Below the pieces are notes generated by a model that had not been told where the DNA came from, ran no database searches, and saw nothing but the letters and a program-made list of their open reading frames with translations. This document shows, in pieces, positions 50,614 to 63,632 of a stretch of DNA of 64,000 bases. Numbering within the stretch: position 1 is the stretch's first letter; every line of letters starts with the position of its first letter. This stretch comes from Xestospongia bergquistia. Its lineage: Eukaryota; Porifera; Demospongiae; Haplosclerida; Petrosiidae. The position numbers and the translations under genes are program-made. The stretch spans positions 24,845,249 through 24,909,248 of the forward strand of contig OZ014411.1 of NCBI GenBank assembly GCA_963965975.1, in the 5' to 3' direction.

Positions 50614-51588
50614 TTAATTGATCTTATTAATTACAAGTTCCTCAGTAAGATAAAGATGGACTAACATTGCCATAATAAAAAATCCAATAAAGAAAAATAT
50701 AAAAAACGGGAAAAATGTACTGTTAAAACTGCCCACATAATAATCATTGTAAATAAGAGTAGAATAGAGTAGTTGTGCATCTAATTGAACTGTATATAAT
50801 TGAATGGAATTTAACAAAACATTTGTCACATGGAACAATTGATGGCTATGGAAAAAATAGTCAAACTTGCCTGGTGAAAATCGTTCAGGAATTTTTGACA
50901 CAAAAAAGAACACCATGGTAAGTCCCAAACAATATATCAACAAATAGTTTGGTAAATTCACTGGTACTGTTTGGTTACCATTTATCATATACAACAATAA
51001 CTTGTAATGTAATGGAAAGTAGCTTACTATGGATGGTATAGTGTAGGAACTAATTCGTACAATAAAACGATACTTTTTTAAATAAAGAAAAGATAAACAG
51101 CACATTAGAGTTGCACTTAGATTAACAATAACATTAGTCCAAATGAAAGTCCATTTATAATCAAATATAGATTCTTCCAATGGTCGCTCATAGAAGTAGC
51201 ATGCTATGCTGCTACCCATCATGTAACTACTGATACCATGATAATCAATCATAAAGCATACGTTGTAAAAAAATTTGGATTTACATCCAAATAAATGAGC
51301 CAAGGATGAAGATAAAAACATAATAACCTGTCCCAACCACAGTGTTAAGAGTGGATACCAGAATGGATCAGATAAGTCAAGTCTACACGATATATACGGT
51401 AACCAAATTATCCACAACAGAAAGGAAATGAAGTGAGTCCAAAAGTTTCCACAGTCATTATGTATAACAAAAACATACTTGATACATTGCCAAATAGAGA
51501 TATCTGTTTGTCGGTATCCATTAATGATGTATGGCTCCCTGAAGACATTGGCAACTTTACCTCTGGTTAGTAAATCCATGTTGCTCAT
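50614..51588 (-). CDS. PAQR-family seven-helix receptor, intact (mPR/AdipoR-like)
   Basis: A single-exon frame of 324 aa. Family motifs: REPYIINGYR (17-26), SSSLAH (93-98), DYHGIS (115-120), and PERFSPGKFDYFFHSHQLFHV (234-254). H98, D115, H249 and H253 have the spacing of the zinc-site residues of adiponectin receptors (H-x16-D and H-x3-H), so the hydrolase-like site is preserved. Seven or eight hydrophobic segments are visible. The PGxFDxxxHSHQ motif and length are closest to the membrane progestin receptor branch, but the ligand cannot be inferred. The lack of introns, with three broken paralogues nearby, suggests expansion by duplication of an intronless gene. Start chosen at the first ATG; a second Met is at residue 4. 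Confidence 0.92.
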   Translation of the reverse strand: MSNMDLLTRGKVANVFREPYIINGYRQTDISIWQCIKYVFVIHNDCGNFWTHFISFLLWIIWLPYISCRLDLSDPFWYPLLTLWLGQVIMFLSSSLAHLFGCKSKFFYNVCFMIDYHGISSYMMGSSIACYFYERPLEESIFDYKWTFIWTNVIVNLSATLMCCLSFLYLKKYRFIVRISSYTIPSIVSYFPLHYKLLLYMINGNQTVPVNLPNYLLIYCLGLTMVFFFVSKIPERFSPGKFDYFFHSHQLFHVTNVLLNSIQLYTVQLDAQLLYSTLIYNDYYVGSFNSTFFPFFIFFFIGFFIMAMLVHLYLTEELVINKIN

Positions 51589-51984
51589 TATCTAATGACC
51601 CCACACCTTACATAACTAGAGGAAGATAGTCAGTCACTGGTTATTGTCATAAGGAAATAAAATTTACCTGTGGAGATGTCAAATGTTTTAATGAAACGAG
51701 AACAATACTCAGTTACTAGATAAGATAAAACTTTATCTATTAATAGCATAATGATTAGAACTCTAAGAATTGCCATGACCATACGTTATTTTCAATGTTT
51801 TACATAAAGCTGATATTCTTGTCCAATGTAGTATTTATATTTGTTCTATCAATCAAATGTTTTGATATAGCTGTGTATATTTTTTTAATAACATCCTGAT
51901 GATATAATATATATTTGAGACAAATTAAGATAGGAACGAATTGGAGAATTATTTTATGAACAATATGGAGTAATTAGAATCTGC

Positions 51985-52810
51985 TAATTAAGTAACTTTA
52001 TTACTTTTGAATTCATCAGAAAGATAAAGATGGACTAATATTGCTATAATTAAAAATCCAATAAAGAAAAATATAAAGAATGGGAAAAATGTACTACTAA
52101 AACTGCCCAAATAATAATCATTGTAAATAAGAGTAAAAAAATAGCACAGTTGTGCATCCAATTGAACAGTATATAATTCAATGGAATTTAATGCAGCACC
52201 TGTAAATAGAACAATTGATGGCTATGGAACAGATAGTCAAACTTGTCTGGTGAAAGCTGTTCAAGGATTTTTGACACAAAAAGGAACACCATGGTAAGTG
52301 TCAGACAATACATCAACAAATGTTAAATTCACTGCTACATACATAGTTTGGTTACTATTTATCATATACAACAATAACTTAAAGTGAAATAGAAATATAT
52401 AAAATATCATAAATGATATAATGTATGAACAAAATTGCAAAATCAACTAAAAACGAGATAAACAGCACATTAGGGTGGCACTTAGATTAACAACAACACT
52501 TGTTCAGATAAATATTACTACTGTTGCATGATAATCAATCATAAAACATACATTGTGATAAGGTTTGGATTTACATCCAAATAAATGACCCATGGAAGAA
52601 GTCAGAATGAATCATATAAGTCAAGTCTACACAACAGCCAAACTGTTAGCAACAGAAATGATAAGTCCAAAAGTTACCTCAATCAGATATATATCTTTAT
52701 TGGTAACTGTTAATGATATTCTGGCTTCCAAAAAACAGATTAAACTTTGCCACATATTATCAAATGCTGCATGTTTAGGTTCTTTTATTGTCAGATCACC
52801 ATATGTAGCT
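51985..52810 (-). pseudogene. PAQR pseudogene 2
   Basis: The C-terminal end (about 51985-52250: FFPFFIFFFIGFLIIAILVHLYL-like) and the middle (52260-52446: MINSNQTMYVAVNL..) are clear. An internal deletion near 52445-52500 and substitutions or indels follow. The N-terminal half (52500-52770) is barely recognisable (MGHLFGCKSKPYHNVCFMIDYHA-like). Several frames would be needed. Confidence 0.8.
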
Positions 52811-53659
52811 ACTGGAAGATTGAATCTTATACCTATTGATGTAAATGCATATCCATGAATTAAGAAATTGTCTATATGGCATGCACTTAATCAGGAAAGA
52901 AGTACTATGTGCTATATTTTACTAATCTATTGCACTTGTTATGAAAAGGATTTCTACACATAGTGTTATTTGGCATATAACACTTGTTGTTACAGATGTA
53001 AAAGAATAAGTTTCAGATTTTTTGAACTGAAGGCCGTGTCCAATAATTACTACAGCAAGTAATATTTTCTCTTCTTGGATACATTGAACATTATGACCAA
53101 TATATTACAGTGTATATGCTATTTTCTTTTCAAGTGAACCACGAACACTAGAGTTTTATAATAAGTGTTAATTATAAAATTGTATTCAGTCTTGAATCCA
53201 GTTTGAATCCCTTTTTCTCTAAATAAGTTGATTACAAACAATACAAAAGAACATAACCCAAATACTAACCACATGTATGTATATGTCACATGACTTCTTG
53301 TCTTTATTATTAGGTCAGTTTTGTAAGACACTTATTACTTTCATTGTTACTGTGGAATTTGTTTATCACAAGTTTGTTCAGCATGATTACAATTAAAGTT
53401 TGTACGTATTGGTATGTGGTCTTGTAGATGAATACTAGACTCAACACATGTATATGTTCAACTAATTAATGATAGGACCTTCTTGAAAATATGTTCAATA
53501 TTTACAATAAACTGCCATCTATAATAAAATATTAATTAAAACAGCTTAATTCAAGTTAATTTTTCAACATTTCTGATGTTAGCTAACAAAGACTTAATTA
53601 CTAAAAGAACATTAAAATTGTGAGGATGTGTTCCAAATGATTTGTTGTATATGTAATGT
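52811..53659. other. Intergenic between the PAQR cluster and the 12-SRCR gene
   Basis: About 53190-53330 is diverged-similar to 63800-63950, so it is part of the duplicated PAQR upstream unit. No gene is seen. Confidence 0.45.
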
Positions 53660-56600
53660 TTAAACAGCAGTTTCATACAGATCACTTTTGAGTTGACAAG
53701 CATCTGTTGTCATGACACTGTCCAGATGTTCATATGTGTCTTCAGTTTTGTCTAGGAGCAAATATGTATCACTCAAAGACGTATCATTTTGGTTCTTTTT
53801 GTGAGTACTAGGCTGATTTCGGTATACTTGGGGTCGCTCTGGAAGTGGAGGAAGAGTTCGATTTCTTTTTTCATGAGTGTGACACGCAATCACAGAAAAA
53901 GGGGCACTAACTTCTGTGTATTGATCATAAAGAAGTGGTAAGGTATTTGTAGGCAATGAATTATGGCCTTGAAAGTTTTGTAATTCCACATTTGGATTAC
54001 AGTAGTAGTCGCGACCCAGGTGATGTTTCTTACGATAATAGTTATAAACTACAATAAAACAAAAAGTAACGGAACACAAAAGTGCCAGAACAACAGCAGT
54101 ACTACCAGTGACCAGTCCTACCACACTATTCACTATAAAATTTTTAGACATTTTATCAGCTAAGAATATATTGAAACACTTACATATACCAGTTGTAGAT
54201 GCTGTAGTTGAATTTATTGTTCCTTGAGTTGGTCTTGAAGAGGGAGAAGGAGATATACCAATACATGTATCATTCTTTGTGTGAGCTGGAAAAAAATTGT
54301 TATCTGGAAAATATCATCAAAGGTATCCTTTATAACAAAAAACATACTGCATTCTAGAGTGATATCTTCAGAATGAGAACAACCATGATATTCTTGACTA
54401 GGGCAGCTTTGGCAAAAACCCACACAATAGTCAGACTTATGACACGCAATATTATTCAACCAAATAGGCTGAGTTAACTCTCCATGCCTAAAAGTATCTG
54501 TGATTAAAATATATGATGTAGCCAAGTACTTACAATATTATATGGTCGTAGTTGGTAAAGTTGGAATAGCCTAGTTGTTTACAAATTGCTTGTGCTTCCT
54601 TGTTTCCAAATCCATCATCACATATTGTTCCCCAACGTCCATTACAATAAACCTCAACTCTTCCTTTGTTAGTGTAGTTACTTCCTTGTAAACGAACCAT
54701 GCCAGAATATGGATTACTATCCCAAATCTTGGTGGTATCTGATACAACAAAATAATAATATTAAATATAAAAGGAGAGTAACTCACAGCAAACAACAGTA
54801 GTATCTAAAGAATGTGATCTGCATTCACTGCCAATGATTGTAGAGTAGAAACATTGTAAAACAGTTAGATACTGATTAGTGGAACAGTTTAGCCTCTCCA
54901 ATAACATAGAATTGTAATCTATTCCATAGCTATCATTGAAACATCAATAGAATATATATAAAACCATAATAGTAGTTTGCTTCTACCTCATCACACCAGC
55001 ACTGGAGTAAGATGATGCTCCAGTATAGCTCAGCTGATGACAGACAACATCTGCTTCTTTTTGTCTAAACTTTGAGTCTTTGCATATATTCCCCCATTGG
55101 TTGTCCATATAGATTTGTATTATGCCATGACTATAACTTGGTAATGAAACTCCCCTTTGATATAAGCGAACAGTTCCAATTGATAATTCTGAAATAGAAA
55201 CAAAAATGCAACTTTATTTGAGAAAAACAAACTTGTAGCATTCTTTATAACACCAACACATGTTTGTTTTGTGTTTTTGTTTCTGTTTCTAGTTAATGTA
55301 GAATATGCTACAAAAACATGATTTGTTAAGCCTGAACACAAACTGAATGACTAACTGCATTCTATAAACACATCGTTACTGTGATTACAGCTACCAACAG
55401 AAGATGAAGGACAAGAATTACTATTTCCAATACAAGTATCTGTAGATAGACTCTTCATTTCTGTTAACCATATAGGTTGAGTGGAGTTTTTGTTACTAAA
55501 AAAACAAAATGACAATTAAAATTTATATTTAGATCCAATACTTTGTTTGGCTATAGCTTATGTATCCTGTATATCCTAATTGAGTACAAACAGCAATAGC
55601 ATCACTAGAATCAAATCCAGAACTACATATTGTTCCCCAATTGCTATTACATTTGATCTCCACTAGTCCTTGATTTGAGAAATCTCCACCCTGCAAACGT
55701 ACCATTCCAGTAAACAAATCACTTTCCCATATTCTTGAAGAATCTATAAGATTCCAGATTTGTAAAGTCAATACTTTCAATGCAACATTGTTGCTCACAA
55801 CAGTAAACTGTAGAATCATAAGTGTTGTAGTTTGGACATTCATTGTCAATGTCTGTTGTGTAGGAACATTGTAAGATATTCAAGTAGTTGTTATGTGCAC
55901 AAATGACATCATCCAATCTCATTCGACTTGAATCAATACCATAACTGAAATAAAAGATATTCTTGTTATGATAAAGTTATTAAAATATATACAAATTACT
56001 TTGTTTTTCCAGCTCTTGAGTACTTTGATGCTCCAGTATAACTCAATTGATGACAGATGACATCAGCTTCAAATCGACCATAGTGATTATCATAACATAT
56101 ATTGCCCCACCCTCCATTCAACCAAACTTGTACAATACCATAATAATAAGATGTTGATGTAAACCCATTTCTAAAAAGACGTACAACACCATTGCCCTCA
56201 GGACCTGTCAACCAAAGGAATTAGGATTATAAAACCTTCAATCATTACTGCATTAATTTGACCTGAACATGTATCTTGTGTGACAGTACTGCTTGAATGA
56301 ATACCAAATGCTGTAATATAATATGGTTATAGACTGTAGGATTCAACTGTCATACTTACTGCATTCTATAGTTACATCTTGATAATGATTACAGTTACTT
56401 ACAGGTGTAGCTGGACAACTGTTGCTACGTCCAATACACACATCAGTGGAAGAACTAGATACATAAGTAAGCCAAATTGGTGTTGAAGAGATAGCTGGTC
56501 TAAACATAACATAAATTATTAAATTCAAAATAGTGATTTTCAATACTAACTTCCTCAATTGATCATAATTACTATATGATGTATATCCTAGTTGTTTACA

Positions 56601-59600
56601 TACAGTCCTGGCGTCATAAGAACTGAAACCATTACCACAAATTGTTCCCCATTGTCCATTACAATAAATTTCTACACGCCCTTGATTGACATATTTGCCT
56701 CTTTGCAGACGTATCATACCAGGAAATGGATTGCTTTCCCAGACTCTTGTTTCATCTGTCAAAAGTAATGTGCTATGACATAGTTATAATGATATCACAC
56801 AGTATCTTGATAACAAACTCACAGCAGTACACAGTAGCATCATAAGAGTTAGTGTTAACACAAGCACTACTAATGATTGTGGAGTAAGAGCATTGTAAGA
56901 TATGAATGAAATCATTGTGTGAACAGTTAACATTATTCAGTATCATTGACTGTGAACTCATTCCATAGCTATAATAAAGAGTGGTATCATACTATATTCA
57001 ATTCCCATTACCTCACTAGACCAGCTCTTGAGTGGCTTGAGGCTCCAATATATCCTAACTGATGACAAATTACATCAGCTTCATTTTGATCATATTGTAC
57101 ATCATCACAGATATTACCCCACTCTCCATTATACCATATCTCTACTATACCATGATAGTAGGAAGTTGAATAACTACCATTGCGAAAGAGACGGACAACA
57201 CCATTTCCTACAGGATCTAAAACATGTTGAAATTTTTAAAAAATTAGTGATAACATTATTTTTAATACCTGCACATGTATTTTTCGTGTTTCTGTTAGTT
57301 GATGATGTATGAGCTGTATGAAGAAATTGTAAACTATTAGCTCAATACTTATTCATATTAAAACTTACTGCATTCAATAGTGATGTCTTCAGAATGACTG
57401 CAACTACTAACTGCATTAGATGGGCAATCATTTCTGGTATTGAGACATGTATCATAATAATAACTAGCCATATTTGTTATCCATATTGGTTTTGTTGAGC
57501 TAATGCTTTAAAACAATACATACCAGTTATTTCTTTATCTATTTTTTTTTACTTTTGAATTGTGAGGTGGTCATATTTTAAGTAATCTGTATATCCCAAT
57601 TGTCTGCAGACAGTACGAGCGTCATAACCAGAAAATCCATTATCACATATTGTCCCCCATTGTCCATTACAATAGACCTCCACAAGACCTCTGTTAGAAA
57701 AGTTTCCATTTTGGAGACGTATCATACCGGGGAACGGATTGCTTTGCCATATCTTGTTTGTGTCTACATAATGTTATTGAATATAATCATTACCACAATC
57801 AAAAGCATGTTCTAAACTCAAAACTTACAGCAGTAAACAGTGGAGTCATACAAGTTTGTACACCCACTATCAATGTTTGTAGAATAAGAACACTGTAATA
57901 TAGTGAGGTAGTCATTTCTTAAACAGTTTACATCATCAAGTATCATTACACTTGTATCAGTTCCATAACTGAAACAAGTACATTAGGGCTAGGCATATAT
58001 ACATGATAGATGAGTACCTCACTAATCCAGCACGAGAGTATGATGAAGCTCCAGTATACCCCAATTGGTGACAAATAACATCAGCTTCAGATTGATTATA
58101 ATAATAATCATCACATATATTGCCCCACCGTCCATTATATCTAATTTGTACTATACCATAGTAGTAAGATGGTGAAGTTACTCCATTGCGATACAGACGT
58201 ACAATCCCATTTCCAAAAGGGCCTGTAATTAAATTCATAAAAATAATAGTATCATAAAGACATGAAAAATATACCAACACAAGAGGAGTTAGTGTTATAT
58301 ACTGTAGATGTGTAACCTGAAATAAAAAAAGTACCTTTTGATTAATTTGGTAAATGTCTTACTACAAGTGACAGTTACATCTTCATTATGTACACAGTTG
58401 CTAACAGATGAAGATCGACAATAGTTTCTATCAAGAACACAAATATCAGCACTTGCACTGTACATATATGTTATCCAAATAGGAACACTGGAATTACCAG
58501 GCCTAAATACACACACGAAAGTTATACTACATTCCAATAGTATTTAACCCTCACAACTTTAAATGGTCATAATATGGACTTGTTGAATACCCTAGTTGTC
58601 TGCAGATAGTTCTGGCATCATATGAGCCAAAGGAATTATCACATATTGTCCCCCACTGTCCATTACAATAAACTTCTACACGTCCTTCATTAACATAGTC
58701 TCCTTGCTGAAGGCGCACCATACCAGGATATGGGTTACTATCCCATATTCTAGTTGTATCTAATATAATGGATATGTATATATTAATATTACTACAAAAA
58801 CTGATTGGTTGATTTAATGGTTATACATAATGCATGATGTAAACTGTTTACAAAAAGTTAAAACTAATAATGACTTTTTAAAATAAAACATTTTGTAAAT
58901 AGTCAAATCCAATAGTAAACAAAACTGCATAATGTGTACTTGCAGTTTACATAATACTACCAGTATAACAATAAATATAAATCGACCAATATCACTGTAA
59001 AAATTGATTGGTTGATTTAACCAATATATTGTTAAACAGTATGCATGTAACATGTAAGTTATTATAATGCAAAAAGTAAACACAACTCTGTTTTGTTTAC
59101 AAATGCACTTTTGTTTATAGTGCATTAGTAATCAAAACAGAATTATGTTTACTTTTTCGCATTATAATAATTTTGATCACATAGTGTGTCATCACAAATA
59201 TATTATGTATATATATATATATATACATGTGTGAATACAATAATACTGAAATGGTAAATAGTCACACTTACAGCAGTACACAGTAGCATCATATGAGTTA
59301 TTACTACAACCACTATCAATGTACGTTGAGTAGGAACATTGTAATATTGTCAGGTAGTTGTTATGTGCACAGCTGACATCATCTAGTTGCATTGGACTTG
59401 TATCTGTACCATAACTGAAATGATAAGATGATATTTGTATTTAATGTAATAATTATAGATCACTCTATTACTTCACTATTCCAGCTCTAGAGTAACTTGA
59501 AGCTCCAGTGTATTGTAATTGATGACAAATAACATCAGCTTCATTTTGATCATATTGTATATCATCACAAATATTACCCCATTGTTCATTATACCATACT

Positions 59601-60847
59601 TGTACTATCCCATAGTACAAGGAAGACACTGTAGTTCCATTAACAAAAAGACGTACAACACCATTTCCAAATGGACCTTAGACAAGAAAATATAATATTT
59701 GGTGTCACTCTTCTCTTCACATACCAGAACAAGTAAAAATCGTATTGTAGCTCTTGTGATATTTATTATTTGCTAGTAATAGGATGAAACAATTACTAAA
59801 TTATTTTTCTTAGCTTACTGCATTCAACAGTCACATCCTCATAATGATTACATGAGCTAATTTCACTTGATGGACATTTATTTCTTCTGTTAATGCAAGT
59901 GTCAGAATAATAACTGTCTACATATGTCATCCATATAGGACTTAAAGAATTACCAGGTCTAAAACATAAGTTGTTAATTAAATATCATAATAGTAACTAT
60001 ATCTTACAAAGTGAGATGATCATAATTAACATAGCTATAATACCCTAGCTGTTTACAAACTGTCCAGGCATCATAACCACTAAATCCATCATCACATACA
60101 GTTCCCCATTGTCCATTGCAGTAGACCTCCACACGTCCTTGATTGGAATAACTGCCTTCCATAAGACGTATCATACCAGGATAAGGATTACTATCCCAAA
60201 TTCTTGTTGTGTCTGTGAAAATAATCATTACATGATTAATTTGCCAAATATCATTAACATATGTAGCTCACAGCACTGGACAGTTGCATCATATGAGTTA
60301 GTGTTTATACATCCACTATCAATGTATGTAGAATAAGAACACTGGAATATAGTGAGATAGTTGTTGTGAGAACAGCTCACATCATCTAGTTTCATAATAC
60401 TAGTATCAGTGCCATAGCTAAATAAATGGTAAAACAAAAAGTCAAGATTAATGTTGTATGTCATCAGTTCATCATACATGATTTTTGTCATACCTCACTA
60501 GTCCAGCTCTTGAATAACTTGAGGCTCCAGTGTATCCTAACTGATGACATATGACATCAGCTTCATATTGATTATAATATACGTCATGACAAATGTTACC
60601 CCAACCATAATTGTAATAAATTCTTACTATACCATAATAGTAAGATGATGACATTGTTCCATAACGAAAAAGAATAACAGCACCAGTTCCAACACCTGTA
60701 AAACAAAGATAGTTATTAAGATATTCCATTGATGTTTTATAAGCTAATGATATATAAGAGCTTACATTCAATGGGAACAGTTTCAAAACACAATATAAAG
60801 CCCCATATAACAAGAAACATATGGCTGATATAACAAATTGATTCCAT
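53660..60847 (-). CDS. Twelve-SRCR transmembrane receptor with SH3-ligand and ITAM-like tail
   Basis: Thirty-one exons join in frame to 5019 nt, 1672 aa. The signal peptide is 60766-60847 (MESICYISHMFLVIWGFILC). Domains 1-12 use exon pairs 60494-60695/60272-60417, 60008-60212/59819-59958, 59472-59676/59272-59414, 58555-58759/58363-58502, 58018-58222/57829-57968, 57553-57763/57369-57505, 57012-57216/56823-56968, 56551-56755/56360-56499, 56000-56204/55799-55944, 55542-55743/55356-55495, 54987-55188/54787-54929, 54534-54738/54348-54487. Linker exons are 59725-59772, 58275-58316, 57269-57313 and 56263-56310; the stalk is 54190-54285; the TM and tail exon is 53660-54159. Odd domains are SSYYYGIV class, even ones TRIW-NP-PGM class. 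TM is about residues 1517-1543. The tail has RTLPPLPERP and YLLL-x6-YEHL. Probably a surface recognition receptor able to recruit SH3/SH2 kinases. Confidence 0.93.
53723..53764 (-). other. ITAM-like motif YLLL-x6-YEHL in the receptor tail
   Basis: Residues about 1639-1652 read DTYLLLDKTEDTYEHL. This fits YxxL-(6-8)-YxxL, the immunoreceptor tyrosine activation pattern bound by tandem SH2 kinases when phosphorylated. Acidic residues precede both tyrosines, as favoured by Src/Syk kinases. Known from the motif definition; phosphorylation is inferred. Confidence 0.75.
53831..53860 (-). other. SH3-ligand motif RTLPPLPERP in the receptor tail
   Basis: RTLPPLP matches the class I SH3 ligand pattern (R-x-L-P-P-L-P, the optimum described for Src-family SH3 domains), and PPLPER also satisfies the class II pattern PxxPxR. 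It sits about 26 residues before the ITAM-like motif. Confidence 0.75.
58800..59175. mobile_element. Possible foldback element in an intron of the 12-SRCR gene
   Basis: This 512-bp intron (58760-59271) is several times longer than its neighbours. About 59058-59096 and 59130-59172 form an imperfect inverted repeat (TTATAATGCAAAAAGTAAAC against GTTTACTTTTTCGCATTATAA). A related segment occurs at 58800-58880, and GATTGGTTGATTTAA occurs twice. This suggests a nested MITE-like insertion. Confidence 0.5.
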
Positions 60848-62890
60848 GCTGTCAGTTTGTCTGAATAAAACTGCAGTTTGTGTTACCTCACATGCTTAAA
60901 TATATGCACACACAGGAAGTTTTTATTTGTTGATTCCTGTAGTGAAAGGTTGTTGATCATGACATGTCCTTAATTTCTAAAGTTATTTTAACTAAAATTT
61001 TGATATTTTTTCTCATTGTACAAACTCAATTTGCTGTTAAATATACTAAGTGTTAAATTTTGTAAACACAAGACCAAGTAAACAAATTGTTTATTACCAT
61101 TGTGTATTACTGATGTGCATAACGTATGCAATAAGTATATGTCTAGTACACAAATAGACTATAGATTAACTCCCACATATAGTTTTCATTATAGTTAAGA
61201 TAATTACATTTTAAGAACATATATATGTACGTGTACAATTTAATAGGCTTCTGTTATATGACGTTTTATCATCACCATTTGTTACATCAAAAGAATCAAT
61301 ATAACAAACTATAGCCAAGAAGAACCTTTTGGAAAGCAGAATTTGATAAACGTAAGATCTGTAAGATCTCTTTATAACTATTACCTACCATCTACCTCAC
61401 AATTACTTAAAGTATAGGTTTCACAGTTAAATAAAATGTTTAACTATACATGCACTTTTATAACACTAAGCTGAATAATTAGAAATATGAATAGCTATAT
61501 TAAATTTAGTTGATTGGCATATAAACAAGAAAATATTTAACTAGACAAGTGTGAACAAAGAAAATTTATGTGATAGTTTATTCAGTTGAGTTAAGGAAAA
61601 AATTACAGATTTAATAAATTGCAATAAAGCATACATAGATATGCTCTAATAACTAATGAAGCAAGGCATAAATTTACTCAATTACATTTTAAAATTAAAG
61701 CAGACAATGGATAAAAAGGTAAACATAAGATAAGTTGGTAAAAGGATACAGGTAAGAATGATGAGAATTAAATAACAAATAGATAAAGAAATAATAATAA
61801 GTAAAGAATTGAGTATAAGTAAATAAGTCAATCAATATCTTCAAACTGATCAGATCTAGTTGTACCTAAAATAAATGCTTGTTTTTAAAATGGTCTAAAA
61901 ATAATAAGCTGATTAGTATCTAGTTTAATTGCACCTAGCAAGACCAGTTAGAATATCCAATATTTATGAACCAATTACTCCAGCAATTTTTACAACAAAT
62001 GAAGTAAAGTGACAGGAGTTACCTAAATGTGATATTCGTCATTTTTCTTCTTTTTCCATTATCTCAGTGGCATGATGCAGATGGGAATGAACATTAGTGT
62101 CTGGGTATGTTGCATCCCAGGGCAAAGTTTGACCTGTTTTATTTCTATGGGACACTGGTAATAACATCTTGTCTTTTACTATATCTGCTTCGTTGAGGAA
62201 GGAAGGATCTAAGGTGCATTGCTCTTAATGATCTTTGGATGATGACCCTCATGGCAGAATAGTATAACAGGCAACCTTCACTTAATTTTAGGGCTTAAAC
62301 CACTAGTGGCAGCTTCATTAATATCAACTACACAATTATGACAATAGTGTGGTATGCATTAAGTGACACCAAGATGCATGACAACAGCAATCCTCACTTC
62401 ATCATTTAGCCTGAGCCTCAAATATGATACTGTTAGACCATTAACCAGGCTCCTGGTTCTTTAGCACCAATACCTAGGAACCTATTACAAGATCTAGAAC
62501 TTTCAGCATCTTTAAGTGAGTAATAATATCTTCCATTGAACCGACTTCTGATTAGTATCAAAAGCACAATAAAGTAGTGCTATGTCATGACTTAGTCTCC
62601 ATTAATTATAATGATAACTGTGATAGTGGCTAAATAAGCTTTATTTTAATTGAAAACTGTCAGGAAAAATAGTGTTTACATAACTGGGGGGACATCCAGC
62701 AGCTGAGACCAAAAATATTGATTGTTCAAGGGCCAAAAAGTAACTATAACTAACTAAAATTTTAAAAAGCACTTATATTGTGCTATCATCCTTCTTAGTT
62801 AATCAGTAATCAGGAAGAATGAAAGAGACATTGCTAGTAATCCTCTAGAGAATATACCTCTTATTGATGAAGTCTACCACAAGAAAATCA
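60848..62890. other. Intergenic, no gene recognised
   Basis: Upstream region of the 12-SRCR gene. AT-rich. About 62030-62600 is less AT-rich and may be an old mobile-element relic, but I could not read a domain in it. Confidence 0.45.
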
Positions 62891-62894
62891 TGCT

Positions 62895-63632
62895 ATTGAA
62901 CGCTTTATAATTGAATGGAATTTAGCAATAAGTTGTCACATGGAACAATTGAGGGCTATGAAAAAAGTAGTCAAACTGGCTTGGCAAAAATCAGTCAGAA
63001 ATTCTGGACACAGTGACAAGTGTCAGTAACAACAAACAGTTTAGTAAATTCATTGGTACAGTTTGTTTACCATTAATGATATATAAAGTAACTTAAAGTA
63101 AAATGGAAAGATGCTTACCATAAATGGTATACTGAATGAACCAATTCGTAAAGCAAAATAATATCTTCTCAAATAAAAACGAGATAAACAGCGTGTTAGG
63201 GTGGCACTTAGATTAATGATAACATTTGTCCAAATGAAGGTACATTTGTAATCAAAGAGAAATCTCCTAATGGTCACTTATAGAAGTAGAATGCTATGCT
63301 ACCACCCATCATTTGGATTACATCCAAATAATGAGACATGGAAGAAGACAGAAAACATAGTAGTCTATCCCAAATACAATGTTAAGATTTAGAGTGGATA
63401 CCAGAATGTATCAGATAAGTCAAGTCTACACAATATATAAGGTAACCAAATCATTCACAACAGAAATGGAATGAAGTGGTCCAAAAGTTTCCACAGTTAT
63501 TATGTATAACAAAAACATACTTGATACATTACCAGACCAGATATCTGTTTGTCGGTAACTATTAATGATGTATGGCTCTCTGAAGACATTGGCAACTTTA
63601 CCTCTGGTTACTAAATCAATGTTGTTTATCAT
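62895..63632 (-). pseudogene. PAQR pseudogene 3
   Basis: The N-terminus reads INNIDLVTRGKVANVFREPY and IINSYRQTDI, then an indel in the ISIWQC region shifts the frame. The middle (63050-63277: FLFDYKCTFIWTNVIINLSATLTRCLS) is open, but flanking parts carry stops and deletions, including the SSSxAH and DYHGI region. Homology ends near 62895, before the last helices. Confidence 0.82.
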
